DNA from: Yokenella regensburgei ATCC 49455
GTDB taxonomy: Bacteria; Pseudomonadota; Gammaproteobacteria; Enterobacterales; Enterobacteriaceae
DNA length: 64,000 nucleotides
NCBI RefSeq assembly: GCF_000735455.1
Contig: NZ_JMPS01000066.1
Location: 1 to 64,000 of the forward strand
Reading direction: 5' to 3'
Numbering within the stretch: position 1 is the first letter of the stretch; the number at the start of each line of letters is the position of its first letter. Both the position numbers and the translations under genes were made by a program. Under the pieces are notes generated by a model. The model worked only from the letters and a program-made list of their open reading frames with translations. It did not search any database and had not been told where the DNA came from. Positions 8,892 through 16,490 of this stretch are shown one piece after another.

Positions 8892-10702
8892 TATCCGGCT
8901 CTCCTGTGGGTATTTTTATGTTGTGCATTTACCGGGGTTTCCCGGCAGCTAATCACCGGATCGACAATCTGGCGGGTGGTGCCGTCGGTCAATCCTAAAT
9001 CGGTCAGATGCGGCCCTGCGTTACAGGCAAGACAGGTCCCTTCAATGGCCTTAAACACCCGGTATGGCGGCTCCCAGTCGGCGATGTCGCTGCTGCGATC
9101 GCGCAGTTCGCGAAAGGCGACCGCCAGTTCTGCCGGAGGTAAATCAGAGAGCATTCCGGCGATCGGCATCGCCACGTGGGCGATAATCTGCTGTTCTTTC
9201 GCCAGCGCCATTCCGCCGCCGCTGGCGATGAGGGTATTGGCGGCAAGCGCCATGTCTTCAGCGTTACGGCCAAGCACCACCAGATTATGCGAGTCGTGCG
9301 AGTAGCTGGTCGCAATCGCGCCACGCAGTTCTCCCCAGCCTTCGAGCAGGGCAATCTGCGGTACTGCGGCGTGGCGGGCATGGCGATGCTGAACCCAGAT
9401 CAGGCTAAAACCGTCCGGGATCTGCACTTTGCCGTCGCGGATTTGCACATCCACTTCGCCCCATTGGGTAAAGCGGGCGCCGCTGATATGGCGCAGACGC
9501 GCTTCGCCGTGGGTGATGTTGCCGATTTTCAGCGCGAAATCGTCAGCGCTGACGGCAGAAAGCTGCATGGTATCGCGAGGTGGCAGCACGTCGCCGCCAA
9601 CGGAAGGGGTCAGCAGTTCACCGTTGCGGGCTGTCAGTTTACCGGCAACGTAGACGCGGCGGGCCTGCAGTTTTTCCAGCGAATCGAAAACCACCAGGTC
9701 AGCGCGACGTCCGGCAGCAATCAGTCCCAGATCATTACGCTGCAGGCGGATTGCGGCGTTGAGCGTGGCAAAACGCAGCACGTCGGTTGCCGCCATTCCG
9801 TGCTCGATCAGCAGATTCAGCAGGGCGATGATGCCGCCTTTTTCCAGCAGCATATCAGGGGGAACATCGTCAGTGCAGACGGTAATTTGCGATGACAGAT
9901 GCGGCAGCGTTTTCAGCGCCGCGACGATATCCGGCAGCAGGTAGGGGTGTGATCCACGAATTTCGAGGGTCAGCCCGGCGCGCAGTTTTTCCAGCGCGTC
10001 TTCGGCGGAGGTCAGTTCGTGATCCGAGGTGACGCCTGCCGCCAGATAAGCCTGTAAATCGGCCCCGCGCAGGCCGCGCGCGTGGCCCTCAATCAGCTTG
10101 CCACTGCGTAACCCGGCTTCGAGAATTTCCATCATCCGCGTACTGCCGTGCAGCACGCCATGCATGTCCATCACTTCCGCCACGCCGTTAACCTCCGGCC
10201 AGGCGAGCATGGTATCCATCTCTTTACCTGCGAAATCGGCACCGGACATCTCAAGCCCGGGGGTCGACGGCACGCTCGACGGTGCGGCGACCATCACCTG
10301 CAGCGGCAGATTACGGCTTGCCTCCACGGCGTAGCGCACACCGGCAACGCCGAGCACGTTGGCGAGCTCATGCGGATCCCAGAAAACGGCGGTGGTTCCC
10401 TGCGCCACCACAATGTCGGCGTAGCGTGCCGGGGGCAGGTGCGAACTTTCGAGATGCACGTGGGTATCCATCAGGCCAGGGGACAGAAACGCGCCGTCGA
10501 GGGCGTGGATTTCCGCGGCATCGGTACGGCTGCCTGCCGGGTGCACGCTGGCTATCATCTCACCGACAATACCGACATCGGCGCGGCGGATTTCTCCGGT
10601 GACCATATCGACAATGTGGGTGTCGGTCAGTAACAGGTCAAAGGCGGTATCGCCCCGGGCAGCCTGGACGGCGCGGCGGCGGGTTTCGGCAGTAGCGTGC
10701 AT
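8891..10702 (-). CDS. ade: Adenine deaminase (amidohydrolase type)
   Basis: A 603-residue metal-dependent amidohydrolase that converts adenine to hypoxanthine and ammonia. The metal motif HVH is at residues 81-83 within MDTHVHLESS, followed by DPHELANV, GHARGL, SDHE and the catalytic CTDD loop. A C-terminal beta-rich domain (about 400-580) is typical of the Ade family. A GGAAG ribosome site precedes the ATG at 10702. It forms an operon with the downstream NCS2 permease and is divergent from a LysR gene. A PurR-like operator lies 45 bp upstream. Together the two genes make an adenine uptake and salvage or nitrogen-release unit. Confidence 0.93.
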   Translation of the reverse strand: MHATAETRRRAVQAARGDTAFDLLLTDTHIVDMVTGEIRRADVGIVGEMIASVHPAGSRTDAAEIHALDGAFLSPGLMDTHVHLESSHLPPARYADIVVAQGTTAVFWDPHELANVLGVAGVRYAVEASRNLPLQVMVAAPSSVPSTPGLEMSGADFAGKEMDTMLAWPEVNGVAEVMDMHGVLHGSTRMMEILEAGLRSGKLIEGHARGLRGADLQAYLAAGVTSDHELTSAEDALEKLRAGLTLEIRGSHPYLLPDIVAALKTLPHLSSQITVCTDDVPPDMLLEKGGIIALLNLLIEHGMAATDVLRFATLNAAIRLQRNDLGLIAAGRRADLVVFDSLEKLQARRVYVAGKLTARNGELLTPSVGGDVLPPRDTMQLSAVSADDFALKIGNITHGEARLRHISGARFTQWGEVDVQIRDGKVQIPDGFSLIWVQHRHARHAAVPQIALLEGWGELRGAIATSYSHDSHNLVVLGRNAEDMALAANTLIASGGGMALAKEQQIIAHVAMPIAGMLSDLPPAELAVAFRELRDRSSDIADWEPPYRVFKAIEGTCLACNAGPHLTDLGLTDGTTRQIVDPVISCRETPVNAQHKNTHRRAG

Positions 10703-10745
10703 AACAGCTTCCGGCAGAGAAATAATGCGGTTACTCTAGGAGGCT

Positions 10746-10759
10746 GGCAAACGTTTGCC
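10746..10759. promoter_or_regulatory. PurR-like operator
   Basis: GGCAAACGTTTGCC is a perfect 14-bp palindrome that closely fits the enterobacterial PurR box (ACGCAAACGTTTNCGT). It lies between ade and the divergent LysR gene, in the expected promoter region. Repression of purine genes by PurR with hypoxanthine or guanine is established; its action here is inferred. Confidence 0.75.
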
Positions 10760-10772
10760 CAGCTGAATAAAT

Positions 10773-10786
10773 TTATCGGCCGATAA
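10773..10786. promoter_or_regulatory. Perfect palindrome, candidate LysR-type binding site
   Basis: TTATCGGCCGATAA is a perfect 14-bp dyad 42 bp upstream of the divergent LysR start. LysR proteins usually bind an AT-flanked dyad between their own gene and the target. Assigning it to this regulator is inference. Confidence 0.6.
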
Positions 10787-10827
10787 GAAAACGTTATTCT
10801 GCAAAAAATTCGCACCGGAACAGCACA

Positions 10828-11739
10828 ATGAATGAACCCTGGCAGCGCCTGCCCGCGCTCTCACTCAAGCAGTTACAGTACTTTGTCACCCTTGCGAAAC
10901 TGCGTCATTTTACCGATACCGCCAACCGGCTCGCCATCAGCCAGCCGGCGCTCAGCAGTGCGCTGCGTCAGGTGGAGACGGTGCTGGGGGGAAAGCTGGT
11001 CAACCGCACCGCGGCGGCGGTGTCGTTAACCGAGCTGGGGCAGGCGATTTTGCCGCACGCCGAGCGCATTCTGAGCGTGGCTCAGCTGGCCTTCAGCGAT
11101 ATGCAGCAGATTGTCGAGGCTGGTGGTGATGGTACGGTGCGCATTGGGCTCATTCCCTCTGTGGGGTCACTGCTGTTCCCGGAGTTGCCGCAGCAGATTG
11201 CCCTGGCGTTTCCGCGCCTGAGCGTTGAGTTTCACGATAAAACGAACGATGAGCTGATGACCAGCCTGCAAAACGGGCAGATTGATTTCGGTATTGGCGC
11301 GCTGGATAACGCCGTACCGCCAGAGTTGCAAAGCTTCCCGCTGCAGGAGGACCCCTTTGTTGCCGTACTGCACGTCGACGATGCGCTTGCTGCGTCGGCG
11401 CATCTCACCTGGAAGCAGCTCAGCAGCCGCGACATCGCGGTGTTCTCAAAAGGGAATATCCAACGGCTGGTAGCCGCGCTTGCGGAGAGCCAGCGCCTGA
11501 CCCTGCGCGCCAGCTACCAGGTTGACTACATCGAAACGCTGTACGGGCTGGTGCGCTCCCGTCTGGCCATCGCGATTTTGCCGGCGCTTTACACCACCTA
11601 TCTGTGCGATCCGACGCTGAAGGTGGTGCAGCTTCAGCAGCCCGCTCTGACGCGGACCGTTGCGCTGATGCGTGGCCCACAGCCGCTGCCGCCATTGATT
11701 GAGCAGTGCTTCCAGCTGCTGCTGACGACGCTTCGCTAA
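10828..11739 (+). CDS. LysR-family regulator divergent from adenine deaminase
   Basis: A 303-residue LysR protein with the DNA-binding helix-turn-helix at about residues 15-75 (FTDTANRLAISQPALSSALRQVE) and a periplasmic-binding-like effector domain from about 100. The divergent position next to ade-permease, and a perfect dyad in the 125-bp gap, suggest that it controls that operon. Its effector might be adenine or another purine, which the sequence does not show. Its 3' end overlaps the convergent crcB end by 4 bp. Confidence 0.92.
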   Translation: MNEPWQRLPALSLKQLQYFVTLAKLRHFTDTANRLAISQPALSSALRQVETVLGGKLVNRTAAAVSLTELGQAILPHAERILSVAQLAFSDMQQIVEAGGDGTVRIGLIPSVGSLLFPELPQQIALAFPRLSVEFHDKTNDELMTSLQNGQIDFGIGALDNAVPPELQSFPLQEDPFVAVLHVDDALAASAHLTWKQLSSRDIAVFSKGNIQRLVAALAESQRLTLRASYQVDYIETLYGLVRSRLAIAILPALYTTYLCDPTLKVVQLQQPALTRTVALMRGPQPLPPLIEQCFQLLLTTLR

Positions 11740-12110
11740 AGCAGCGTCATGACAAAGAATCCGGCAGCGGTCATGGCCAGTGAGCCAAATACGTGGGCAC
11801 AGACTGAGGTTATGGCCCACAGATAGTTCTCGTTTTGCAGCAGGGTAATAATTTCCGCCGAGAAGGTAGAGAAGGTGGTCATTCCGCCGCACAGGCCGGT
11901 GGTGATAAGCAGCTTCCACGCCGGATCAAGCTGCGGCTGGCGCAGAAAAAACGCCAGCGCAGCGCCAATGATAAAACCGCCCACCAGATTCACCAGCAGC
12001 GTACCCGGCGGCAGGTTGGGGAACAGGCTGTTGAGCCTTGCAGAGAGCCACCAGCGGATCACGCATCCGGCAGAGCCGCCAATAATCACGGCGAATAAAG
12101 AACGGTACAT
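11736..12110 (-). CDS. crcB: Fluoride exporter CrcB (Fluc)
   Basis: A 124-residue protein with four membrane spans. Family hallmarks are visible: GGSAGCVIRWW in helix 1, the conserved Asn in GTLLVNLVGGF in helix 2, and GLCGGMTTFSTFS in helix 3 that lines the fluoride pore. It works as an antiparallel dimer that lets fluoride out of the cytoplasm. A GGGAG ribosome site overlaps the end of the upstream usp gene, so the two are co-transcribed behind a fluoride riboswitch. Confidence 0.96.
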   Translation of the reverse strand: MYRSLFAVIIGGSAGCVIRWWLSARLNSLFPNLPPGTLLVNLVGGFIIGAALAFFLRQPQLDPAWKLLITTGLCGGMTTFSTFSAEIITLLQNENYLWAITSVCAHVFGSLAMTAAGFFVMTLL

Positions 12111-12112
12111 CG

Positions 12113-12544
12113 TTACTCCCCGGCTGGCAGATGTTTGATGAGCACGTCCACCGTCAGGTGGTTGATGTATTCCATGGAGCGTGAAGCGAGTACGCCGAGC
12201 AGACGGTTATGATGCCCGGCAATCACCAGGTCAACCCGGCGTTCCCGGACGCAGGTCTCGACATCGTCAAAGCGACGGACGGTCACCAGTGACAGGGTAT
12301 GCACCGGATAGCTCACCGAGCTCGCCAGTTCGCTCAACAGGGCTTTGGCCTGGATAATTTCATCGGAAACCACGTCATCCATCAGACTGTCGGAGATGTA
12401 GTTCATGGCGCGATAGTCGGTGCTGATATGGGCTACGGTGACTTCCATGTTGCTTTCCTGCGCCAGCGCGGCGGCATGCTGCAACAGCGGGATCCCATCG
12501 ATACTGTTATTAATCAGCACCAGGGCATGGTGATAAACGGGCAT
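12113..12544 (-). CDS. Universal stress protein of the UspA superfamily
   Basis: A 143-residue single-domain Usp protein. The nucleotide-binding signature near the C-terminus reads AGHHNRLLG followed by a Ser-rich turn (ASRSMEYINHL), and the chain ends with the usual VDVLIKH strand. It resembles the UspC/UspD type more than UspF/G. It is the first gene behind a fluoride riboswitch and precedes crcB by two bases, so it should be induced by fluoride. Its exact role in fluoride stress is unknown. The AGG-rich ribosome site lies inside a hairpin that also has a T-run. Confidence 0.92.
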   Translation of the reverse strand: MPVYHHALVLINNSIDGIPLLQHAAALAQESNMEVTVAHISTDYRAMNYISDSLMDDVVSDEIIQAKALLSELASSVSYPVHTLSLVTVRRFDDVETCVRERRVDLVIAGHHNRLLGVLASRSMEYINHLTVDVLIKHLPAGE

Positions 12545-12573
12545 AAAAAAACCTCGGCGTTAAGCGAGGTATG
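12545..12573 (-). terminator. Terminator/SD-sequestering hairpin of the fluoride leader
   Basis: On the minus strand ACCTCG and CGAGGT (12570-12565 and 12556-12551) form a 6-bp stem followed by seven T residues directly before the usp ATG. The GAGG of the stem is also the ribosome site. CATACCTC (12573-12566) can instead pair with GAGGTATG at 12609-12602, an 8-bp alternative helix that excludes the first. This is a plausible expression platform. Confidence 0.6.
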
Positions 12574-12620
12574 CACAGGCGGCGAACAGCGGATAGCCTG
12601 ACATACCTCCATGTTAAGAA

Positions 12621-12686
12621 GATATACCAGGCGTCATCAGCCCATCAGCGTGGGCGGTTGGGGAAGGTGGAACGCCATCACCTTAA
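12621..12686 (-). ncRNA. Fluoride riboswitch (crcB motif)
   Basis: Read on the minus strand, the block AGGTGATGGCGTTCCACCT is followed by AACCGCC and then GGGCTGATGACGCCT, the conserved core of the fluoride-sensing crcB aptamer, in the right order and spacing. It sits about 80 nt upstream of usp-crcB, a gene pair known to be linked to this aptamer class. Fluoride binding normally stabilises the aptamer and turns the downstream genes on. Confidence 0.94.
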
Positions 12687-12727
12687 CCCTTAGTTTGCGC
12701 CAGTTTGCCAGCGAGATCAACGCTTGC

Positions 12728-12751
12728 AAAAAAAGCCCCGCGTTGCGGGGC
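12728..12751 (-). terminator. Terminator of the YadA-like operon
   Basis: GCCCCGC (12735-12741) and GCGGGGC (12745-12751) form a 7-bp GC stem followed on the minus strand by a seven-base T-run. Confidence 0.93.
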
Positions 12752-12761
12752 CGTGTGACAG

Positions 12762-13136
12762 TTATTCGTTAATCAAACTCAGCATACCGTTATCCCGGCC
12801 TTTATGCCGGTTCCAGGATGCCGACATCAATCCGTTCTCATCCAGGGCAACAGAAATAACGTATTTTGAATTGGTGATTTCATAGAAATTACTATTCACC
12901 CGTTTAATTTTAGCTGGCTTATCGGCAATCATGGCTTTGGTATAACCATTTCCAATTGAAACCACGAAAAACTGATTAATGCCGTCCTGCCCTTTAAGCT
13001 TAATCGCATGAAGGCGGTCGGATACACCCGGTGCCGCAGCTGAGTGGGTCTCCTGCGGAGTGTTTTGCTGAGACTGTGCCAGCGCACAACTGGCGGTTAA
13101 AGACGCGACGACGGCCAGCGTTATTAGCTTTTTCAT
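12762..13136 (-). CDS. Secreted hypothetical protein downstream of the YadA-like gene
   Basis: A 124-residue product if started at the ATG at 13136, which has the ribosome site AAGGTG; the longer frame to 13160 has none. The signal peptide MKKLITLAVVASLTASCALA probably ends at ALA before QSQQ. The Cys at about residue 17 does not fit a good lipobox. The mature part has a Gln/Ala/Pro-rich stretch and then a compact beta-rich domain (FFVVSIGNGYTKAMI, FYEITNSKYVISVALDENG). I do not recognise the family. It is the last gene of a three-gene unit with a trimeric autotransporter, so a helper role in the periplasm is possible. Confidence 0.75.
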   Translation of the reverse strand: MKKLITLAVVASLTASCALAQSQQNTPQETHSAAAPGVSDRLHAIKLKGQDGINQFFVVSIGNGYTKAMIADKPAKIKRVNSNFYEITNSKYVISVALDENGLMSASWNRHKGRDNGMLSLINE

Positions 13137-13150
13137 TACCAGACACCTTA

Positions 13151-13255
13151 TTAAGGACAAAACCAGGTATGGGTTAAATAAAGGAGTGCACTCCAGAAAC
13201 CCAACAGGAAAACAGAAATATAAAGCACGGCGGAAAGAAAAATGTATTTAGTCAT
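13151..13255 (-). CDS. Putative 34-residue membrane peptide
   Basis: A short frame starts six bases after the YadA-like stop and ends 14 bases before the next start. The product begins MTKYIFLSAVLYISVF and ends THTWFCP; residues 5-26 make one hydrophobic membrane span. No good ribosome site is seen, so translation would depend on coupling to the upstream gene. The tight placement and clean hydrophobic profile support it, but the peptide is short and its reality needs comparison with relatives. Confidence 0.5.
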   Translation of the reverse strand: MTKYIFLSAVLYISVFLLGFWSALLYLTHTWFCP

Positions 13256-13260
13256 GGTTT

Positions 13261-14202
13261 TTAAAAACCAATGCCAACCCCTGCGCCCATTGCAAAATCG
13301 TTATTGGTTGAATCGCTTATACCGGCTTTAACCGTCGCCACTCCGGCATGGAAGGATGCACCTACGCTCATCGCTTGTTCATCTTTAAACGAGCCGACAC
13401 CCGCGGAGAACATAACGGTTTGGCCCGCTTCAACCTGAGGCATAGAAGCTATAGCTACCGCGCTTGCCGCACCGCTACGGGCCTCTTTCTTATTGCTGTC
13501 GACCTCGTCGTGCAGGGATTTAAACTGCGCGTTATTGCTGGCCTGCTGCTGGCTAAAGAAGGACTTCGCGTCTTTCAGATCCTGAGCCACGCTTGCCGCC
13601 TGACCTGAGGTGGTGGTAATGGCCTGGCTATTCTTCGCAACTTTAGCCTGTGTCGCGGCGTCTAGCTGGGTGACGGTGGTGGTAACGCCGTCTTTACCAT
13701 TAATTCCGTCTTTGCCATCAGAACCGTTAGCCCCTGCGATACCCTGAGCGCCCTGGGCTCCCGTCGTCCCATCTTTACCGTCTATGCCATCTTTTCCATC
13801 GTTACCATTAACGCCAGCTATACCTTGCACACCGGTCGCTCCCGTTGCCCCCGTGTCCCCTTTATCACCCTTGAACGTACCATTAGCGGCTTGCTGGTTA
13901 ATATTATCTATCTCAGTCTGCAACGCATTATCGCCATCTACGCGATCCTGGGATTCTTTAACGACTTCACCCCTTACATTATTCAAATCCAGCTTAGTTG
14001 CTGAATTGGTCTGTAATGACACAACATCATTGGCTATCAACCCCAAATCAACGTCGGCACCGTCAGGTGCTGTGATCATCACGTTGTTATTCCAGGAGGT
14101 CACGGGGTTAGGAACAGCTGGAGCTGCTCCAGCGGTAGCCACAGACCCAGCCATCACAACAGCAAAGACAGATACAGCCACAGCGGTTTTAATACTATTC
14201 AT
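13261..14202 (-). CDS. YadA-type trimeric autotransporter with collagen-like stalk
   Basis: A 313-residue surface protein. Residues 1-27 are a signal peptide (cut near AGAA). A short N-terminal region (28-108) precedes a collagen-like segment at about residues 111-172 with Gly at every third position (GDKGDTGATGATG, GKDGIDGKDG). A coiled-coil follows (about 175-240) and the C-terminal 70 residues form the YadA anchor (AIASMPQVEAGQTVMFSAGVG to GAGVGIGF), which trimerises into the outer-membrane barrel. The passenger is unusually small for an adhesin. It heads a unit with a tiny membrane peptide and a secreted protein. Confidence 0.93.
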   Translation of the reverse strand: MNSIKTAVAVSVFAVVMAGSVATAGAAPAVPNPVTSWNNNVMITAPDGADVDLGLIANDVVSLQTNSATKLDLNNVRGEVVKESQDRVDGDNALQTEIDNINQQAANGTFKGDKGDTGATGATGVQGIAGVNGNDGKDGIDGKDGTTGAQGAQGIAGANGSDGKDGINGKDGVTTTVTQLDAATQAKVAKNSQAITTTSGQAASVAQDLKDAKSFFSQQQASNNAQFKSLHDEVDSNKKEARSGAASAVAIASMPQVEAGQTVMFSAGVGSFKDEQAMSVGASFHAGVATVKAGISDSTNNDFAMGAGVGIGF

Positions 14203-14707
14203 TTACAAGCTCTCATCATTAACTAAAAGTGGATTCGCTATCCTGGTGGTGAAAGATTTAACTTATTGTTAATTCTAATTAATTTTATTATTGAGTCTGC
14301 GCAATTTTCGTTTAATTGCTTTTTTCGTAACTCGAAGCAACCATCCCGGAAGGTGAGGGTAAAAATATTGATCTAAGTCACATTAAGCATTATTAGCTAA
14401 AATTATTAGCGATGATAACGGAGGGTATTAATTATTTATTAAATCGCGTAAATAAAGTGTTATATGTGATTTTATTAACTAGTAAGTGGCCATAATTAAA
14501 GGTGTAATTATCTAATTAATGGTTTTATCTATAGAAGATTTAAATAAGTGCATGAGATTCTTTTTTTTATCAATTAATCGGGCTTTAACGTGGTTTTTTT
14601 ATCATTTATGCTGATAAACCCAGGAAACTCCTTGCGTTGGTTCCCTGGACCCGGCTACACTATTTACCGCAATGAATTAAATATAACTATTTGATTTTGC
14701 ACTAAAT
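14203..14707. promoter_or_regulatory. Long AT-rich divergent spacer, YadA-like gene / thiM
   Basis: About 500 bp, very AT-rich from 14260 to 14600, without a supportable gene. It must hold the leftward promoter of the YadA-like operon and the rightward thiM promoter. An imperfect hairpin (CCAGG near 14630 with CCTGG near 14648) is visible; I assign it no function. The composition suits silencing of the adhesin by H-NS, which is an inference. Confidence 0.4.
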
Positions 14708-14788
14708 GACTCGGGGTGCCCTTCCTTGTGAAGGCTGAGAAATACCCGTACCACCTGATCTGGATAATGCCAGCGTAGGGAAGTCAGT
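14708..14788 (+). ncRNA. TPP riboswitch (THI element)
   Basis: The conserved blocks GACTCGGGGTGCCC, GGCTGAGAAATACCC, ACCTGATCTGGATAATGCC and GCGTAGGGAAGTC occur in order, the full THI-box consensus. It lies just upstream of thiM and senses thiamine pyrophosphate. Confidence 0.98.
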
Positions 14789-14790
14789 GG

Positions 14791-14825
14791 CCTGCCAGGT
14801 CATCGCTTCTTAACGGCCTGGCGGG
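14791..14825 (+). promoter_or_regulatory. SD-sequestering hairpin of the TPP riboswitch
   Basis: CCTGCCAGG (14791-14799) can pair over nine positions, one of them G-U, with CCTGGCGGG (14817-14825). The second arm runs into the thiM ribosome site GGGAG at 14823-14827. This fits the translational OFF state known for the E. coli thiM switch. Confidence 0.75.
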
Positions 14826-14832
14826 AGTGCTT

Positions 14833-15615
14833 ATGCAACCTGACCTGCTTTCCCCAGGGCAACTCGCCCACACTATCGACCACCTGAAATCCCGCTCTCC
14901 GCTGGTGCACTGCATGACCAATGACGTGGTGCAAACTTTTACCGCCAACGTGCTGCTGGCGCTGGGGGCTTCTCCGGCGATGGTCATTGACCCTTCTGAA
15001 GCTACCGAATTCGCGGCAGTCGCTGATGCGCTGTTGATTAACGTCGGTACGCTCACCGAAAAACGTGCGCGTGCCATGCGTGCCGCGGTAGATAGTGCGG
15101 TGGCCGCCGAAAAACCCTGGACGCTGGATCCGGTGGCGGTAGGCGGCTTAACGTTGCGCACCCGCTTCTGCCAGCAGTTGCTGACGCTCCACCCGGCGGT
15201 TATTCGCGGGAATGCTTCTGAAATACTCGCTCTGGCGCAGGAAAGCCGTGGCGGTCGCGGTGTGGACTCCACCGAACAGGCGCAGGCGGCGCTACCGGCG
15301 GCGCAACGGCTGGCCGCAGAGACCGGTGCGATCGTCGTGGTTACGGGAGAGGTCGATTTCGTTACCGACGGTCAGCGCACGCTGGCGGTTGCCGGTGGAT
15401 CGTTGCTCATGACCCGGGTCGTTGGTACCGGCTGTGCGCTGTCGGCGGTCGTGGCGGCTTGTACGGCGCTGCCGGGCAATCGTCTGGAAAACGTCGCCGC
15501 TGCCTGCATGATAATGAAACGCGCCGGGGAGCGCGCAACCCGACAGGGGCAGGGGCCAGGCAGCTTTGTGCCGGCGTTCCTTGATGCGCTGTATACCCTG
15601 GAGGTGCGGGCATGA
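14833..15615 (+). CDS. thiM: Hydroxyethylthiazole kinase
   Basis: A 260-residue ribokinase-fold enzyme that phosphorylates 4-methyl-5-(2-hydroxyethyl)thiazole for thiamine salvage. Family signatures are [28 protein letters not shown] near residue 25, [20 protein letters not shown] and the anion-hole GTGCALSA near residue 200. The ATG at 14833 (MQPDLL) is chosen because it has the GGGAG site and matches the E. coli start; a GTG six bases earlier is also open. It overlaps thiD by 4 bp and is controlled by the TPP riboswitch. Confidence 0.97.
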   Translation: MQPDLLSPGQLAHTIDHLKSRSPLVHCMTNDVVQTFTANVLLALGASPAMVIDPSEATEFAAVADALLINVGTLTEKRARAMRAAVDSAVAAEKPWTLDPVAVGGLTLRTRFCQQLLTLHPAVIRGNASEILALAQESRGGRGVDSTEQAQAALPAAQRLAAETGAIVVVTGEVDFVTDGQRTLAVAGGSLLMTRVVGTGCALSAVVAACTALPGNRLENVAAACMIMKRAGERATRQGQGPGSFVPAFLDALYTLEVRA

Positions 15616-16412
15616 AGCGGATTAACGCACTTACCATTGCTGGCACCGACCCAAGCGGCGGTGCGGGGATTCAGGCGGATTTAAAAACCTTTTCAGCGCT
15701 GGGCGCTTACGGCTGCTCGGTGATTACCGCGCTGGTGGCACAAAACACGCGCGGCGTACAGTCGGTGTATCGTATCGAACCCGATTTTGTTGCCGCCCAG
15801 CTTGATTCCGTGTTCAGCGACGTGCGCATCGATACCACCAAAATCGGTATGCTGGCAGAGACGGATATTGTTGAAGCCGTCGCGGAGCGTCTGCAGCGTT
15901 ATGCCATTCAGAACGTGGTGCTGGATACCGTGATGCTGGCGAAAAGTGGCGATCCGCTGCTATCGCCGTCGGCGGTAGAGAGCCTGCGCCAGCATCTGTT
16001 GCCGCAGGTGTCTCTTATCACCCCGAACCTGCCGGAGGCCGCGGCGCTGCTGGATGCGCCTCATGCCCAAAACGAGCGGGAAATGCTGGAGCAGGGGCGG
16101 GCGCTGCGGGCGCTCGGCTGCGAGGCGGTGCTGATGAAGGGCGGCCACCTCGACGATGCCGAAAGCCCGGACTGGTTGTTTACCGCTCTGGGGGAATATC
16201 GCTTTACCGCCCCGCGCGTAGTGACCAAAAACACCCACGGCACCGGCTGCACGCTGTCGGCGGCGCTGGCGGCGCTGCGTCCGCGCCACTCCAGCTGGCA
16301 GGAAACGGTGCCGGAAGCCAAAGCCTGGCTGTCAAAAGCGCTGGCGCAGGCGGATTCACTCGAGGTTGGCCACGGTATTGGCCCGGTGCATCACTTTCAC
16401 GCGTGGTGGTAA
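15612..16412 (+). CDS. thiD: Hydroxymethylpyrimidine (phosphate) kinase
   Basis: A 266-residue ribokinase-family enzyme that phosphorylates HMP and HMP-P to HMP-PP in thiamine synthesis. The N-terminal [20 protein letters not shown] motif, [22 protein letters not shown] and the [12 protein letters not shown] anion hole are all intact. The start overlaps the thiM stop as ATGA, indicating translational coupling in one riboswitch-controlled operon. Confidence 0.98.
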   Translation: MKRINALTIAGTDPSGGAGIQADLKTFSALGAYGCSVITALVAQNTRGVQSVYRIEPDFVAAQLDSVFSDVRIDTTKIGMLAETDIVEAVAERLQRYAIQNVVLDTVMLAKSGDPLLSPSAVESLRQHLLPQVSLITPNLPEAAALLDAPHAQNEREMLEQGRALRALGCEAVLMKGGHLDDAESPDWLFTALGEYRFTAPRVVTKNTHGTGCTLSAALAALRPRHSSWQETVPEAKAWLSKALAQADSLEVGHGIGPVHHFHAWW

Positions 16413-16490
16413 ATCGCGCAGGCTATCCTGATGCAACCGGCAGGGTTATGCGTATATACTGGCTGTAGCCCCCAGCCAGGAAAAGATCCG

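Noticed and set aside
14625-14655. Imperfect CCAGG/CCTGG hairpin upstream of the TPP riboswitch
   Set aside because: No T-run, poor pairing and no consistent gene context; no function assigned.
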